DNA of 64,000 nt from Silene conica (Eukaryota > Streptophyta > Magnoliopsida > Caryophyllales > Caryophyllaceae): positions 30,599,568-30,663,567 of the forward strand of contig CM055319.2 in the NCBI GenBank assembly GCA_029255685.2. Direction: 5' to 3'. This document shows positions 21,695 to 33,837 of this stretch, in pieces (the stretch's first letter is position 1; the number at the start of each line of letters is the position of its first letter). The notes under the pieces are model-generated. The model saw only the letters and a program-made list of their open reading frames with translations, was not told where the DNA came from and searched no databases. The translations under genes and the position numbers were made by a program.

Positions 21695-24033
21695 ATGGAT
21701 TCCAAGCATCTCAAGTGTCCTATCTTCGATGGTAAGAACTACAGTTTATGGAAGAATATGATGACTCACTACATCAAGGGATGTGACTGGGAATGTTGGA
21801 AGATCATCCAAACCGGACCAAAGAAAATCTTGGTCGCCGCCGCCAATGGAACTACCTATGAAAAGATAGAAAGTGATTATGTAGAAGCCGACTACAAAAT
21901 TGCAGAAAAGAATCCAAAGGCCATGAGTCTCCTACAAAACGGTATGATAACTTTAGAATTTGATAGATTCTCATCTTGTAATTCCGCTAAGGAAATATGG
22001 GACGGTCTTGAACTTGCCTACGAAGGTACATCCGTAGTCAAGAAACATCGTATACATTTGCTTATTCAAAGATATTAACTTTTCACTATGGAAAAGAATG
22101 AATCTATTGATAGCATGTCTGCACGATTTTCTTGCATTATCAATGAACTACGGAACCTTGGTAGGAAGATCGATTATGAAGATATCATTCGAAAAATCCT
22201 TAGGAGTCTTACCAAGAAGTGGCAACCAAAGGTCACAGGCATTGAAGAAGCACGTGATCTATCTCAAGTAAATTACCAAGAACTTATAAGATCTCTGATG
22301 GCTCATGAGATCATGCTAAACAAAGAAGATGATGACGGCCCTAAAGGTAAAAGCGTCGCACTTCAAGCCTCCACTAGTGAAGCATGCGAAGAAGAACTTG
22401 AGGACGAAACAGTTCTATTCGCAAGACGATTTAAGAAAGCAGTTTTCAAAGGTAGATACAAGAACCCCAATAACAAAACGGTTGACAAAAAGAAAACTGA
22501 CTCCAAACAAACATTCTTTAAAAGAGGATGTTTTAAGTGTGGTCAACAAGATCACATGATCAAAGACTGTCCAAGTTGGGACAAAATCAAAGACAAATCC
22601 AAGAGCGAAAAGAGTAAAACGGAATTCAAAAAGGTGATGCTTGCATCATGCTGGGGAGAATTAGAATCTGAAGATGACGAGGACTCAGAGGAAGATGAGA
22701 TAGCAAACTTGTGCTTAAGCAACGTCAGCCTAGATCTAATCTCAGACAACCCGGATAAAGATGACGCATCACATATGTGTCTCCTTGGAGAATCCGACTC
22801 AGATGATGATGACGAAGAGGTAAATTTTCTACAACTCAAAAGTCAAGTTAAAAATCTGTCTAAAGCTATGCTAATTAAATACTTTGAGAAAACCCTGGAA
22901 CAATGTCATGAACAAAGTCTTGAGTTAGATGAGTTGAAAGAACAGATCCACGATATTGCCGAGGAAAATCAACTTCTAAAAGCCAAAGCTAAGAAACTGA
23001 AATCCAAAATAAACATTGAAGCCAATGTTAAGTTGGAAACAGTTATGTCTGAGAAAAAGGTTCTTGAGTCTAAAGTTATAGCTAATGAAGCTATAACCTC
23101 AAAACTAAAACTCGACATCAAAGAGCTTCAATCCAAAGTTATAGCTAATGAAGCTATAACTTCAGAATTGAGAAAGGCTAATGAACTTCTAAAGTCTAAA
23201 TCTTCGACAGTCGTTGAAGATGAGACCCATCTAGAAGAAGTTGAGATTCTCGAAAATAAAATTATGGATCTAGAATTCAAATGATCTAACATCAAAAGGG
23301 AACATGCTAAAATTGTTTCAGACTTTCATAAAGACATTCAAAACCTAAAAGAGTCTAGCAACGTCCATAGTGCCTGTAAAAAGGAAATAGACTCTTTAAA
23401 AGACCTTCTTCTTCATGCTCGGAAAGTTCACGATAAATGGGAATTGAAGGAAGCACTAACGTTCTAAACTTCCTAACTGAACAATCCGACAATAACATGA
23501 AGATGGGATTAGGTCACGAGTGTTATGGGAGAAGGGATCACTCAAAGTGCAAACAGAGCCCCACCGACAGAGACTTTAGAAGAAGAAAATATGTCGACCT
23601 ACCTGAGTATTTAATATGCACTTATTGTGGTCATACTGGACACCGCCGTGAAAACTGTGTAAAACACGCACAAGATTTTAAAACCGGAGTTAAATTTGTT
23701 AAATCCTTAGGTATACCAAACGACACTATTTCCATCTCTGATAGTGATGATGATAAAGTTGAGAAAAGAAACAATGACCACAGATGGTTCTATGACATGA
23801 CATTTGACTACGAAGAAAAGAAAAATAGAACTAGACAAACTCCTCAACCTATGACAAACAAGAATTGGTCACCAAAAGAACAAACTAGAACCTACACAAA
23901 AACATCAAAACCTAACTACTATAGATATAGGAAAACTTATATAAGAAAAGTTTGGGTCAAGAAAGAAGATGTATTTGTGATTACTAACAACAAAGGACCC
24001 AAGTATGCGTGGGTACCTAAATCTTGTCTCTAA
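21695..24033 (+). pseudogene. SIRE-A Gag, interrupted
   Basis: It starts MDSKHLKCPIFDGKNYSLW, like SIRE-B. A TAA at 22076 replaces a Glu codon, a TGA ends the next stretch at 23284, and about 5 extra bases near 23430 shift the frame. The first knuckle is CFKCGQQDHMIKDC and the second CTYCGHTGHRRENC. A Lys/Glu/Leu-rich coiled coil lies between them (about 22830-23280) and contains the repeated peptide VIANEAIT, encoded by hairpin words. The unusually long Gag with a coiled coil and a second knuckle fits Sireviruses. Confidence 0.9.
23074..23161. repeat. Two 25-bp inverted-repeat words inside SIRE-A gag
   Basis: At about 23074-23098 and 23137-23161, AGTTATAGCT-AATGA-AGCTATAACT (last base varies in the first) forms 10-bp arms around an AATGA loop. 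Degenerate copies sit at the same place in SIRE-B gag (about 32851-32938). Confidence 0.88.
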
Positions 24034-25136
24034 ATTTATGTGTGCAGTTTGTCGCAAAGGAAAATAACTTATGGTATCTCGACAGTGGATGCTTAAGACA
24101 CATGACAGGCGACATAAATCTATTCTTATCCCTAGAACCCTTTGATGGAGGAAAAGTTACCTTCGGTGATAATAATAAAGGAAAAATTATAGGGATTGTT
24201 AAGATCGGTATTTCATCATCTCATGCTATAAATGATGTATATTTGGTAAGTGGTCTCAAACATAACCTAATAAGTATCTCTTAATTAACTATGCGACAAA
24301 GGAAACAAAGTTGTTTTTCATGCAGATATATGTCGCATAATTATGGAAAGTACAAGCAAAGTAATCCTTGAAGGTCATCGAAAGAAAAATGTTTATATGA
24401 TTGATTTAAATGTCGTACCTACTAACTCTCTCTCTCTTGCATGAAAGTTACGTTAGATGATCCATGTTTATGGCATAAGAGATTTGGTCATATTAGCTCA
24501 CCTATTCTAAGTAAGCTGAAAAGATGGGACTTGGTCGAAGGTCTCCGAAAGATCAAGTTTGATCAAGAAAAGATGTGCAACACATGTGCACGTTGCAAAC
24601 ATGTAAGATTGTCTTTCAAGCCGAAAAGAGTGGTAAGTACAGAACAAGCTCTTGAACTAGCACACATGGATCTATGTGGCCCTATGAAGGTAAGAAGCAG
24701 AGGTGGTTCCAGGTACGTTTTCATTCTAGTTGATGATTACTCTAGATTTGTTTGGCCAATCTTTCTTCACTCTAAAGACGAAACATTTGATGAATTTGTC
24801 AGTCTCATGAAACTTGTCCAAAACAAATATAAATCTAATCTAGTAACAATTCGTACTGATCATGGAAATGAGTTCGACAATCACGCTTTTATTGAGTTCT
24901 GTAAAACCAATGGTGTTGGACATAACTTCTCGGCACCAAGAACCCCACAACAAAACAGAGTCGTAGAACGTATGAACAGAACCCTAGAAGACATGGCTAG
25001 AACAATGATTCTTTGTAGTGGTCTACCTAGAAACTTTTAGGCTGAGGCTATTAGTACTGCTTGCTATATTCATAACTGTGCTATGATTAGACCTATCCTT
25101 AAAAATACACCTTATGAACTTCTTCGAGGTCGTAAA
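24024..25136 (+). pseudogene. SIRE-A protease and integrase, cut by SIRE-B
   Basis: The protease stretch has WYLDSGCLRHMTGD (DSG active site). Integrase has [27 protein letters not shown] and [17 protein letters not shown], so the DDE residues are present. A stop near 24285, a frame change before 24441 and a TAG at 25038-25040 (Trp codon in SIRE-B) disable it. The reading continues to 25136, where SIRE-B is inserted with TSD gtaaa. Confidence 0.9.
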
Positions 25137-25686
25137 TGTTGAGTAATATATTCTATATATGTAATATATTGTTTTATGTTTTAATAATGACAAGTCTAGA
25201 CAATTGTGTTTTATATACATATGCGTGTAATCGTGCGTTTAAGTTTACAGTCTATTATAGAGCGAAGATCGTAGTTTAATAAAGTATAAATTCAATCGAA
25301 GATTGAAGAAACATCAAGCTCATGTCAAATATCAAGTCTTTTTGAAGATTTACAAGACAAAAGTTTTATTACGATATCGAGAGTTCTTAAGTTATAGGTC
25401 GTACCTATAACTATTGAAGAAATGAGATTCGCATGGAATAAGTGAAAAGTGTAAAGATTTATGCGTGCTATTAATAGATTGTTATATATTAATTTAGTAA
25501 TCTTAAAACGGTTTTTAGGATAAAAATATTCTTTGGTTAACAAGAATTAAGATATTTATCTTATAAGATAAATATTAAATTCTAATATACTAAGAATTTT
25601 AATAATTATAGTGGAAAAAAAGGATGAGAGAGAAAGTTGAGAGAGAAAATCCTCCCAACTTTTAGGAGTTTTTCTGACCTGCAGCA

Positions 25687-26883
25687 ATGGCTCGATCAAA
25701 AAAATCCAAAAAAAATCCTAATCATTCATCGAATCAAAATTCAAAAAATCATGAAAATAAGGGTAAAGAAGTTGCTAGACATATCAAATTCTCTTCTATT
25801 GATTTTGAATCGGAATTAGATGCTATTGTGGAGGATGAAGAAATTGAAGCCCCTGCTCTGGAGGAACCGACGAATCCGACAACACCATTGCTCCGTATTA
25901 CAAAAGAGGATGTTGCTGGTGAGATTTCGTACTGGTCTACTTCAGTTTACTGCTATATTCTTGGTGCAAATCCACCTAGAAATGTGATTACGGGGTTTGT
26001 TAAGAGGGTTTGGCAATCTAATGGGGTGGATAAGATCTCATTCATGCCAAATGGTATCTTTATTGTTAGATTCAAAACTTTAGATCAGAAAGAAGCTGTA
26101 TTAAAGAATGTTCATCTTATTTTTGATAATAAACCAGTTATAGTTAATGAATGGAAACACGATTCTGAACTGTTGAAACATGATGTGAAAACTATACCTC
26201 TTTGGATTAAATTGTATGGATTGGATCTGAAGTTTTGGGGGAGTGATTGCCTTAGGAAACTGAGTGGTACAATTGGGAAGTTCATTAAGTGTGATGAGTC
26301 AACGGTGAACAAGGCTTTTTTGGGATATGCCAGAATGATGGTTGAAGTCCAAATTGGTCAAAATTTTCCTGAGGAAATCCAGTTTCTGGATGATGATGGG
26401 AGAGTGAGAAGTTCTAAGGTGGCTTATGACTGGCTTCCGATTACATGTACTGCTTGTAAAGGTTTGGGACATAAAGCTGAAGTTTGTAGGAGAGGAGAAA
26501 GGGATGATAGACCTAAGAAGGAGTGGAGGAAGAAACAACCTCCCAAAGATGGGATCCCAAAACCTCAGCCTATGCAGATGGGTAAGGTGGTGAAACCTTC
26601 CCTGATGGAGAAACAGAAGGAAAAATTGATTCCTATGGTTAGCACTATGCCAGTACCTATTACCCCTAGCATACCAGTAAGTAGGATAGGGGAGGAGAAA
26701 TCTATGCCTAGGAGATTACTTACTAGGTTAATGAGAGGGGATGGGGACAAGAGGATGGTGTCACCTGGGCTGTCTTTTGTGGAAGCTTTGACAGGTTCAT
26801 TGCATAAGACCAGGGCAGGATTGTTTGATAAGGAAGTGTTTGAAAAAGGGGGACCTAGTACTAGTAATTCTGATAATGGGTAG
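25687..26883 (+). CDS. LINE ORF1: DUF4283/CCHC RNA-binding protein
   Basis: The frame is 398 codons without a break. After a Lys/Ser/Asn-rich start, a DUF4283-like domain includes GFVKRVWQSNGVDKISFMPN, VRFKTLDQKEAVL and PLWIKLYGLDLKFW. A zinc knuckle CTACKGLGHKAEVC follows at about residue 257. Plant L1 ORF1 proteins of this type bind element RNA. The ATG follows a short leader after the LINE start. The stop TAG overlaps the ORF2 start by 8 bp. Confidence 0.88.
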   Translation: MARSKKSKKNPNHSSNQNSKNHENKGKEVARHIKFSSIDFESELDAIVEDEEIEAPALEEPTNPTTPLLRITKEDVAGEISYWSTSVYCYILGANPPRNVITGFVKRVWQSNGVDKISFMPNGIFIVRFKTLDQKEAVLKNVHLIFDNKPVIVNEWKHDSELLKHDVKTIPLWIKLYGLDLKFWGSDCLRKLSGTIGKFIKCDESTVNKAFLGYARMMVEVQIGQNFPEEIQFLDDDGRVRSSKVAYDWLPITCTACKGLGHKAEVCRRGERDDRPKKEWRKKQPPKDGIPKPQPMQMGKVVKPSLMEKQKEKLIPMVSTMPVPITPSIPVSRIGEEKSMPRRLLTRLMRGDGDKRMVSPGLSFVEALTGSLHKTRAGLFDKEVFEKGGPSTSNSDNG

Positions 26884-29800
26884 TTATGGTTTTTGGAATA
26901 TCAGGGGGATGAATAACTACGATAAACAGCAAGAAATAAAATGGTTTTTGAAGTCTAATAAGGTTGGGTTATGTGGTCTCTTGGAAACCAAAATAAAGAG
27001 TAAAAATTGGAATAAAGTTAGTAGTAATTTTTGTGATGATTAGTCTATTTGTACCAATTCAAGCTATCATAAGGGAGGGAGAATTTGGATGCTGTGGGAA
27101 CCTCATCAGTTTTGTGTGAATGTGAAAGATATGAGTGCTCAGTGCATTCATGCTGAGGTGACTGATTTGAGTAGGAAGTTCAGTTTTGTGATCACTTTTG
27201 TTTATGGATTTAACAAACACCAGGAGAGGGAGGATTTGTGACACAAATTGAGACATTATGCAAGAGGGGTTAGAGTCCCTTGGATGGTGTGTGGTGACTT
27301 TAATGCAGTCATGGCTGTAGATGAGAGAATTGGAGGAGCTCCTATAACTATGGCGGATATTACAAGTATGGCACATACTATAACTGATTGTGAGTTATAT
27401 GATATGAAAGGTTGTGGATCCTTTTTTACTTGGAATAATAAGCATGAACATCAGGATAAGGTGTATAGTAGGATTGATAGGGTGTTTGTGAATGAAGCAT
27501 GGATTCACGACTATCCTAACAGTGTTGCCAACTTCTTACCTGAGGGTTTGTTTGACCATTGCCCTTGTCTGATTCAGCTGGAGGATAAGGGGGTGAGGAA
27601 GAAGGGACCATTTAAGTATTTCAATATGTGGTCTCTTTCTGAGGATTTTGCTGACATTGTGTGGTCTGGTTGGAGTATTGAGGTCCAGGGGACACCTATG
27701 TTCAGAGTTGTTTCAAAATTAAAGAATTTGAAGAAAGGGTTGAAAGATTTGAATGCTAATCAATTCAGTGATGTGGAGAATTTGACAAAAATCACTGAAG
27801 TCACTCTGAAAGAATTGCAGACCTTACTCAGGGATGACCCTTTGAATGAGAGTTTGTGTTCTGCTGAAAAACAGTGCTCTAGTGATTTGGATCTGCTAAA
27901 TAAAGCAAAATATGATTTCCTAAGGCAAAAAGCAAAAACTGCATGGATGACTGAAGGTGATGAGAATACTGCTTTCTTTCATGCTAGTATTAAGAGAAGG
28001 AGGGCTGTGAACAAGGTGTATCAGATTAAGAATATGGAAGGGAAGATATGTAATAAGCCTGATGATATTAAGAGTGCTTTTGAAGCATTTTATACTAATT
28101 TGCTAGGTACTTCAAATCCAGTTGCTCCTATAAACAGGAGGGTTATGAGGCAAGGGAATGTATTGAATGCTAGCCATTGTAGATCATTACTGGCTCCAGT
28201 TACTGCTCAGGAGATTAAGGAAGCCATATTTGATATCCCTGGTACCAAGGCACCTGGACCAGATGGATATAGTAGTCAGTTTTTCAAAGATTGTTGGGGT
28301 ATTGTGGGGGCTGATGTGGTAACTGCAATTCAGTCAGTGTTTCAGAGTGGGCAACTTTTGAAGCAGTGTAATAACACTGTAATCTCATTGATTCCCAAAG
28401 TTGATATGCCTGAATCTGTGTCTCAATTCAGGCCCATTGCATGTTGTAATACGCTGTATAAATGTCTATCAAAGGTGGTCTGTCAAAGGTTGAGGGAAAT
28501 CTTGCCTGATATCATATGTCAGTCACAGAGTGCGTTTATTAAGGGGAGGGATATTGTAGGAAACATCCTTATCTGTCAGGACTTGATAAGGTTGTATAAT
28601 CGAAGGTCTTGTTCTCCTAGAGTACTAATGAAGCTGGATATGCAGAAGGCCTATGATTCAATTGAGTGGTCGTTCATGGAAGAAGTGCTGAAGGCCTTGG
28701 ATTTCCCTGATAAGATGGTACACATCATAATGCAATGTGTCTCAACCCCTTCTTACTCGTTGGCCTTGAATGGTGAGATCTTTGGGTTCTTTAAGGGTAA
28801 AAGAGGACTGAGACAGGGTGACCCTTTGTCCCCTCTCTTGTTTACCCTCTGTCTTGAATATCTTAGCAGAATTCTGAGTACTATACAGAAGCATGAGAAG
28901 TTTAGGTTTCATCCTTTGTGTCAAAGAGTGGGATTAAATCATTTGTGTTTTGCAGATGATCTTATCTTATTTTGTAGAGGGGATAGAACATCTATTGAAT
29001 TGTTGTTGAACAGCTTTACCTATTTTTCAAAAGCCTCTGGGCTTACTCTTAACAGAAGTAAATCTCAGTTCTATTGTAATGGAGTGGATGAAAGTGTGAT
29101 TAAAGGGGTTGAGCAGGCTACTGGTATGCAGAGAGGGAAAGTACCGTTCAAATACTTAGGTGTGAATGTGTCTACGAAGAGACTCTCTGTGTTGGAGTGT
29201 GAAAGCTTGGTTGAGAAAGTGGTGAGTAGAATAAGAGGGATGGGAACAAGGCAGCTGTCTTATGCAGGTAGAATGGTGCTGATCAAATCTGTGCTCAGTA
29301 CCCTTCATAATTACTGGGCCAGGATTTTTATTTTACCCAAGACTGTTCTAAAGAAGATTGAAGCTATTTGTCGAGCATATTTGTGGCATGGGAGAGATAC
29401 GAGAGAGAACCCTGCTCTAGTAGCATGGGAGAAAATTTGTGGGCCTAAAAGGAAAGGAGGTTTGGGTATATATAATCTGATGGAATGGAATGTGGCAGCT
29501 ATTGGCAAATACGTCTGGTGGATTGAGAAGAAGGCAGATCACTTATGGGTAAAATGGGTTCATGCCATTTATATAAAAAGGAGCACATGGAAAGACTATG
29601 AACCTACAACCAATTCTAGTTGGGCATGGAGAAAAATTTGCCAAACTAAGAGGAGGTTGAAAGATTTCATTTGGGCACAGACTTAGAACTATACTATCAG
29701 CTCTGCATATACATGGTTACAACCTAATGTCAGTGATGTGGAATGGCTTCCTTGGAGCCAGAATAACTGGGCAGTCCCAAAACATCTGTTTATTGGATGG

Positions 29801-30250
29801 TTGGTTGCTCAGCAGAGGTTACTTACTCAAGATAGATTGATGATGATGAGCATTTGCACTATTAATGAATGTTTTCTGTGTGGAGTCAAGCCTGAAAGTC
29901 ATGCTCATCTCTTTTTTGAGTGTGATTTTAGTAATAGATGTAGACAGGAGACTATGAGGAGGAGCAATCTACACATCCCTATAGTAGATTGTGTAGGCAG
30001 TTGGACCAGAGCAAGATACAGATCAATGTGTAAAAAGAAAATAGCTGGGATGATCATGATTGCATTAATTTACTACATTTGGTGGAGTAGAAACAAATGC
30101 AGAATTGAGGGGTTTGTCCGAAGACCAGAGGCTATAGCTCGAACAGTCTTAAAAGATGTCTGTGATAGATTGCATAATTGTAAGGTCAAGAGTACAAATA
30201 GAGGTGTACTAGATTGGATAGATAGCTTAAAGAATGGAATGATGAATTAG
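26876..30250 (+). pseudogene. LINE ORF2: endonuclease-reverse transcriptase, three in-frame stops
   Basis: From the ATG at 26876 there are 1125 codons in one frame with stops at 27041-27043, 27239-27241 and 29684-29686. The endonuclease shows YGFWNIRGMN, LLETK, CGDFNAV and SRIDRVFVN. RT shows KAPGPDGYSSQFF, FRPIACCNTLYK, KLDMQKAYDSIEW, RGLRQGDPLSPLLF and FADDLILF. A zf-RVT-like end has CFLCGVKPESHAHLFFEC. It would nick target DNA and copy the LINE RNA. Confidence 0.93.
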
Positions 30251-31415
30251 ACAAACTGGATGATAGTTCCAGGTTGTCGAAATGTTGGTAGGGTGTAATA
30301 CTTTGATCTTTAATGACAAGCTTACTTTTTCCCAAAAAAAAAAAAAAGAATTTGTATTCTAACCGTTATTGTCAAAATCTAAACTCCTAGGGAAACGTGC
30401 TTCGAAAACTATGTCTTGAAGAACGTATCTTTTGAAACGTACATGGGAAGTGTGCTTTGGGAAGCGTGTCGAGTATGCCTCACGTTTTTCTACACAACTA
30501 CTAAACACGTTTCAAATTATCTTTGTGGTAATTAAATAAATAATTTGTGTTTATTTAATCTATTTAAAGATTAACTAGGATTTGATTAAGGATATAATTT
30601 ATTATATCTTAACAAGAATTAGGAATTGATTTTAAATAGGATACTATATTTTATGGTATAAGATGTTTCCTAAATCAAATAGGTTTTTGGAAATATTATC
30701 TTATGTCTTAAATTAATATTATCTTATTAGAATCCTTTCCTAAATCAAATAAGATTAAGTTTAAAATATTACCTAGAATAAGTATTCTAGATAAAGTAAT
30801 ATTCCTAAACTATCTAGGTTTCAACCTAGATCTAAATTAGTATATATATACATATTACATCACACGCTCAAGGACCACGAACTACGCCTCACGCAAATCA
30901 AGAAGTAACGAACGTAATCTCTCATACGTCTCGTTTTCCGCGCCAATCATTGTCAAATCTCGTAATCAAGACTACAAGCTTTGAAGAAAATTCTCACACG
31001 TTCAAAGATCATTGAATACAAGAAATTGTTGAAGACTTTATCTTATTTACTTAAAATAAGATTCGAGTATTTAGCGGTACTCATTGTAAGCAAGTATTTA
31101 ACGGTACTTGTCGTAGCTAGATATTTTACGGTATCTAGATTGAGTTACAACTAACATCAAAGTTGTACGAGTTGGGTTGATAAAATTGTAATCCGGAGAA
31201 GGTACTAATTTTATTAAACGAGAATAGTGGGCGTAGGTTTCGATTTGTGAAACTGAACCACTTCAAAAGATCGTGTCTCCTTTACTTTATCGTTCTTACT
31301 CGTTACTTGCAATTACTTCGTCTCAATAACAAACATCGAAGAAGAATCGAAAAAGTTGGCATACTCAATTCAACCCCCCCTTCATGAGTATATCTAGGTC
31401 AATAGACTCTTCAAT

Positions 31416-31427
31416 TGGTATCAGAGC
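31416..31427 (+). other. Primer-binding site, initiator tRNA-Met (SIRE-B)
   Basis: TGGTATCAGAGC lies two bases after the 5' LTR end. Confidence 0.93.
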
Positions 31428-31480
31428 CTCGTGCTCTTGAAAGCCTTACAGCTTGAGATTGATCCTTCTATTGACTTCTA

Positions 31481-33826
31481 ATGGATTCAAAACACCTTAA
31501 GTATCCTATCTTCGATGGAAAGAACTATAGCTTGTGGAAGAACATGATGACCCATTACGTCAAAGGTTGTGACTGGGAATGCTGGAAGATAATTCAAACT
31601 GGACCAAGAAAGATCTTGGTTGCATCTGCAAATGGAACCACATATGAGAAATCAGAAAGTGATTATGTAGAAGCTGATTACAAGATTGCTGAGAAAAATT
31701 CAAAAGCCATGAGTCTACTTCAAAACGGTATGATTATTTCTGAATTTGATCGCTTCTCTTCTTGTAATTCAGCTAAAGAAATATGGGATGGCCTAGAACT
31801 TGCTTACGAAGGTACCTCCGCAGTCAAGAAACATCGTATAGACTTGCTTATTCAACGATATGAACTTTTCACTATGGAAAAGAATGCATTGATTGATAGC
31901 ATGTCTGCACGATTCTCTTGCATACTTAATGAACTGCGGAACCTTGGTAAGAAGTATGATTCTGAGGACATAGTCAGAAAGGTCCTTAGAAGCCTTATAA
32001 AAAAGTGGCAACCTAAAGTCACTACAATTGAAGAAGCTCGTGATCTCTCGACCATGACTTATCAAGAACTTATTGGATCTCTAATGGCTCATAAGATCAT
32101 GCTAAATAGAGATGATGATGATCATCCTAAAAGCAAAAACGTTGCCTTACAAGCCTCTCGGAGCGAAGAATGCGAACCTGAACTGGAAGATGAAACAGTT
32201 CTATTCGCAAGACGCTTTAAAAGGGCAGTCTTCAAAGGTAGATTTACCAAATCAAACAATAAAACAAGTGACAAGAAAAAGAATGACTCTAAGCAAACCT
32301 TCTTCAAACGAGGGTGCTTTAAATGTGGTGATCAAGGTCATATGATCAAGGACTGTCCAAGCTGGGACAAAATTAAAGACAAATCCAAACGAGATAAGAC
32401 TAAGACTGAATTCAAGAAGGTTATGCTCGCATCTTGCTGGGGAGAATTAGATTCCGAAGATGACGAAGACTCAGAGGAAAAAGAAGTCGCTAACCTGTGC
32501 CTAAGCAACATCAGTTTGGATCTAATCTCCGACGATCATGACTCATCACAATTCTGCCTCTACGGAGAATCTGATTCAGAAGATGAAGACCAAGAGGTAA
32601 ATTTTTTACACCTTAAGAGTCAAGTTAAAAATTTATCTAAGTCTGCATTAATTAATTATTTCGAACAAGCCCTAGACCAATGTCACGAACAAAGTGTTGA
32701 ATTAGACGAGTTGAAGGAACAAATCCTTGACATTGCAGAGGAAAATCAACTCTTAAAGGCCAAAGCTAAGAAACTGAAATCCAAAGTTAACATTGATACA
32801 AATGTTAAATTGGAAACAATAATGTCTGAGAAGAAAATTCTTGAGTCTAAAGTTACAGCCAATGAAGCTGTAATCTCAAAATTAAAACTCAACATTAAAG
32901 AGCTTGAATCTAAGATTACAGCTAATGAAGCTATAACCTCAGATCTAAAAAGGTCTAATGAACTTCTAAAGAGTAAACCTACACCAGTGGTTGTAGATGA
33001 AACTCATCAAGAAGAAGTTGAAATCCTCGAGCAAAAGATCATGGATCTGGAATTCAACATAACCAAAATTAAAAAGGAACATGCAAAAATCGTGTTCAAT
33101 TTTAATAAGGATATTCAAGACTTAAAAGAACATAACAATGTTGACCACTCCTCCTGTATAAAAGAAATAGATTCTTTAAAAAACCTTCTTCTTCAGGCTC
33201 GTAAGGTTCACGAAAAATGGGAAGGAAGTACTAACGTACTAAACTTCCTAACTGAACAATCTGATAACAACATGAAGATGGGCCTAGGCCATGAGTGCTA
33301 TGGTAGGAGAGACCATTCTAAATGTCAACAAAAACCTGATGAACGTGACTTTAGAAAAAGAAAGTATGTAGACTTGCCTGAATATTTAATTTGTACTTAC
33401 TGCGGTCATAATGGACATCTACGAGAAAACTGTGTAAAACACGCACTCGACTTCAAAACTGGAGTCAAATTTGTTAAATCTCTAGGTATACCAAATGATT
33501 CCATATCTATCATTGACAGTGAAGAAAGCAATGAAAAGGTTGAGGAAAGAAATAATGACCATAGATGGTTCTATGACATGTCTTTTAATTACGCAGAAAA
33601 GAAAAATAGAACCACTCAAACTCCGAAACCTACAACCTACAAGAAACAAAACCCAAAGACTTACACTAGATCGACAAAACCTAACTACCACAGATCCAAG
33701 AGACCTCTAGTAAGACAAGTCTGGGTTAAAAGGAAGATGTCTTTATTGTCACTAACGCTAAAGGACCCAAGTATGCTTGGGTACCTAAAACCTATCTTTA
33801 AATTACATTGTACAGATAATCGCTAA
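31481..33826 (+). pseudogene. SIRE-B Gag (nearly intact; frameshifted at the end)
   Basis: The frame has 781 codons. The N-terminal Gag domain has DGKNYSLWKNMMTHYVKGC, LLQNGMI and AKEIWDGLELAYEG. The first knuckle CFKCGDQGHMIKDC begins at residue 279 and the second, CTYCGHNGHLRENC, at 638. Acidic stretches and a long coiled coil lie between. The C-terminal residues after VWVKR differ from SIRE-A because of a frameshift near 33730. Sirevirus Gag of this length has been linked to host-protein contacts, but nothing here shows this. Confidence 0.9.
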
Positions 33827-33837
33827 AGAGAATAACC

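Larger units (their letters stand above)
25600..30345 (+). mobile_element. L1-type LINE in the SIRE-B LTR
   Basis: It has two ORFs, a 3' A-tail (about 30334-30347) and a TSD aagaattt at 25592-25599 and 30346-30353. The length of about 4.7 kb suggests a near full-length copy. The LTR sequence resumes exactly after the second TSD. Confidence 0.9.
25137..31413 (+). repeat. SIRE-B 5' LTR, split by a LINE
   Basis: The parts are 25137-25599 and 30354-31413, together 1523 bp, the same length as the 3' LTR (42912-44434). The LINE is flanked by aagaattt, one copy of which belongs to the LTR. The hairpin AGTTATAGGT-CGT-ACCTATAACT is at 25390-25412. Confidence 0.92.

Noticed and set aside
22552-22839. 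Ser-rich ORF on the minus strand
   Set aside because: It is the shadow of acidic Asp/Glu codons of SIRE-A gag.
25023-25543. Small minus-strand ORFs in the SIRE-B LTR (also 43100-43318)
   Set aside because: They are LTR sequence repeated in both LTRs, without codon-like conservation.
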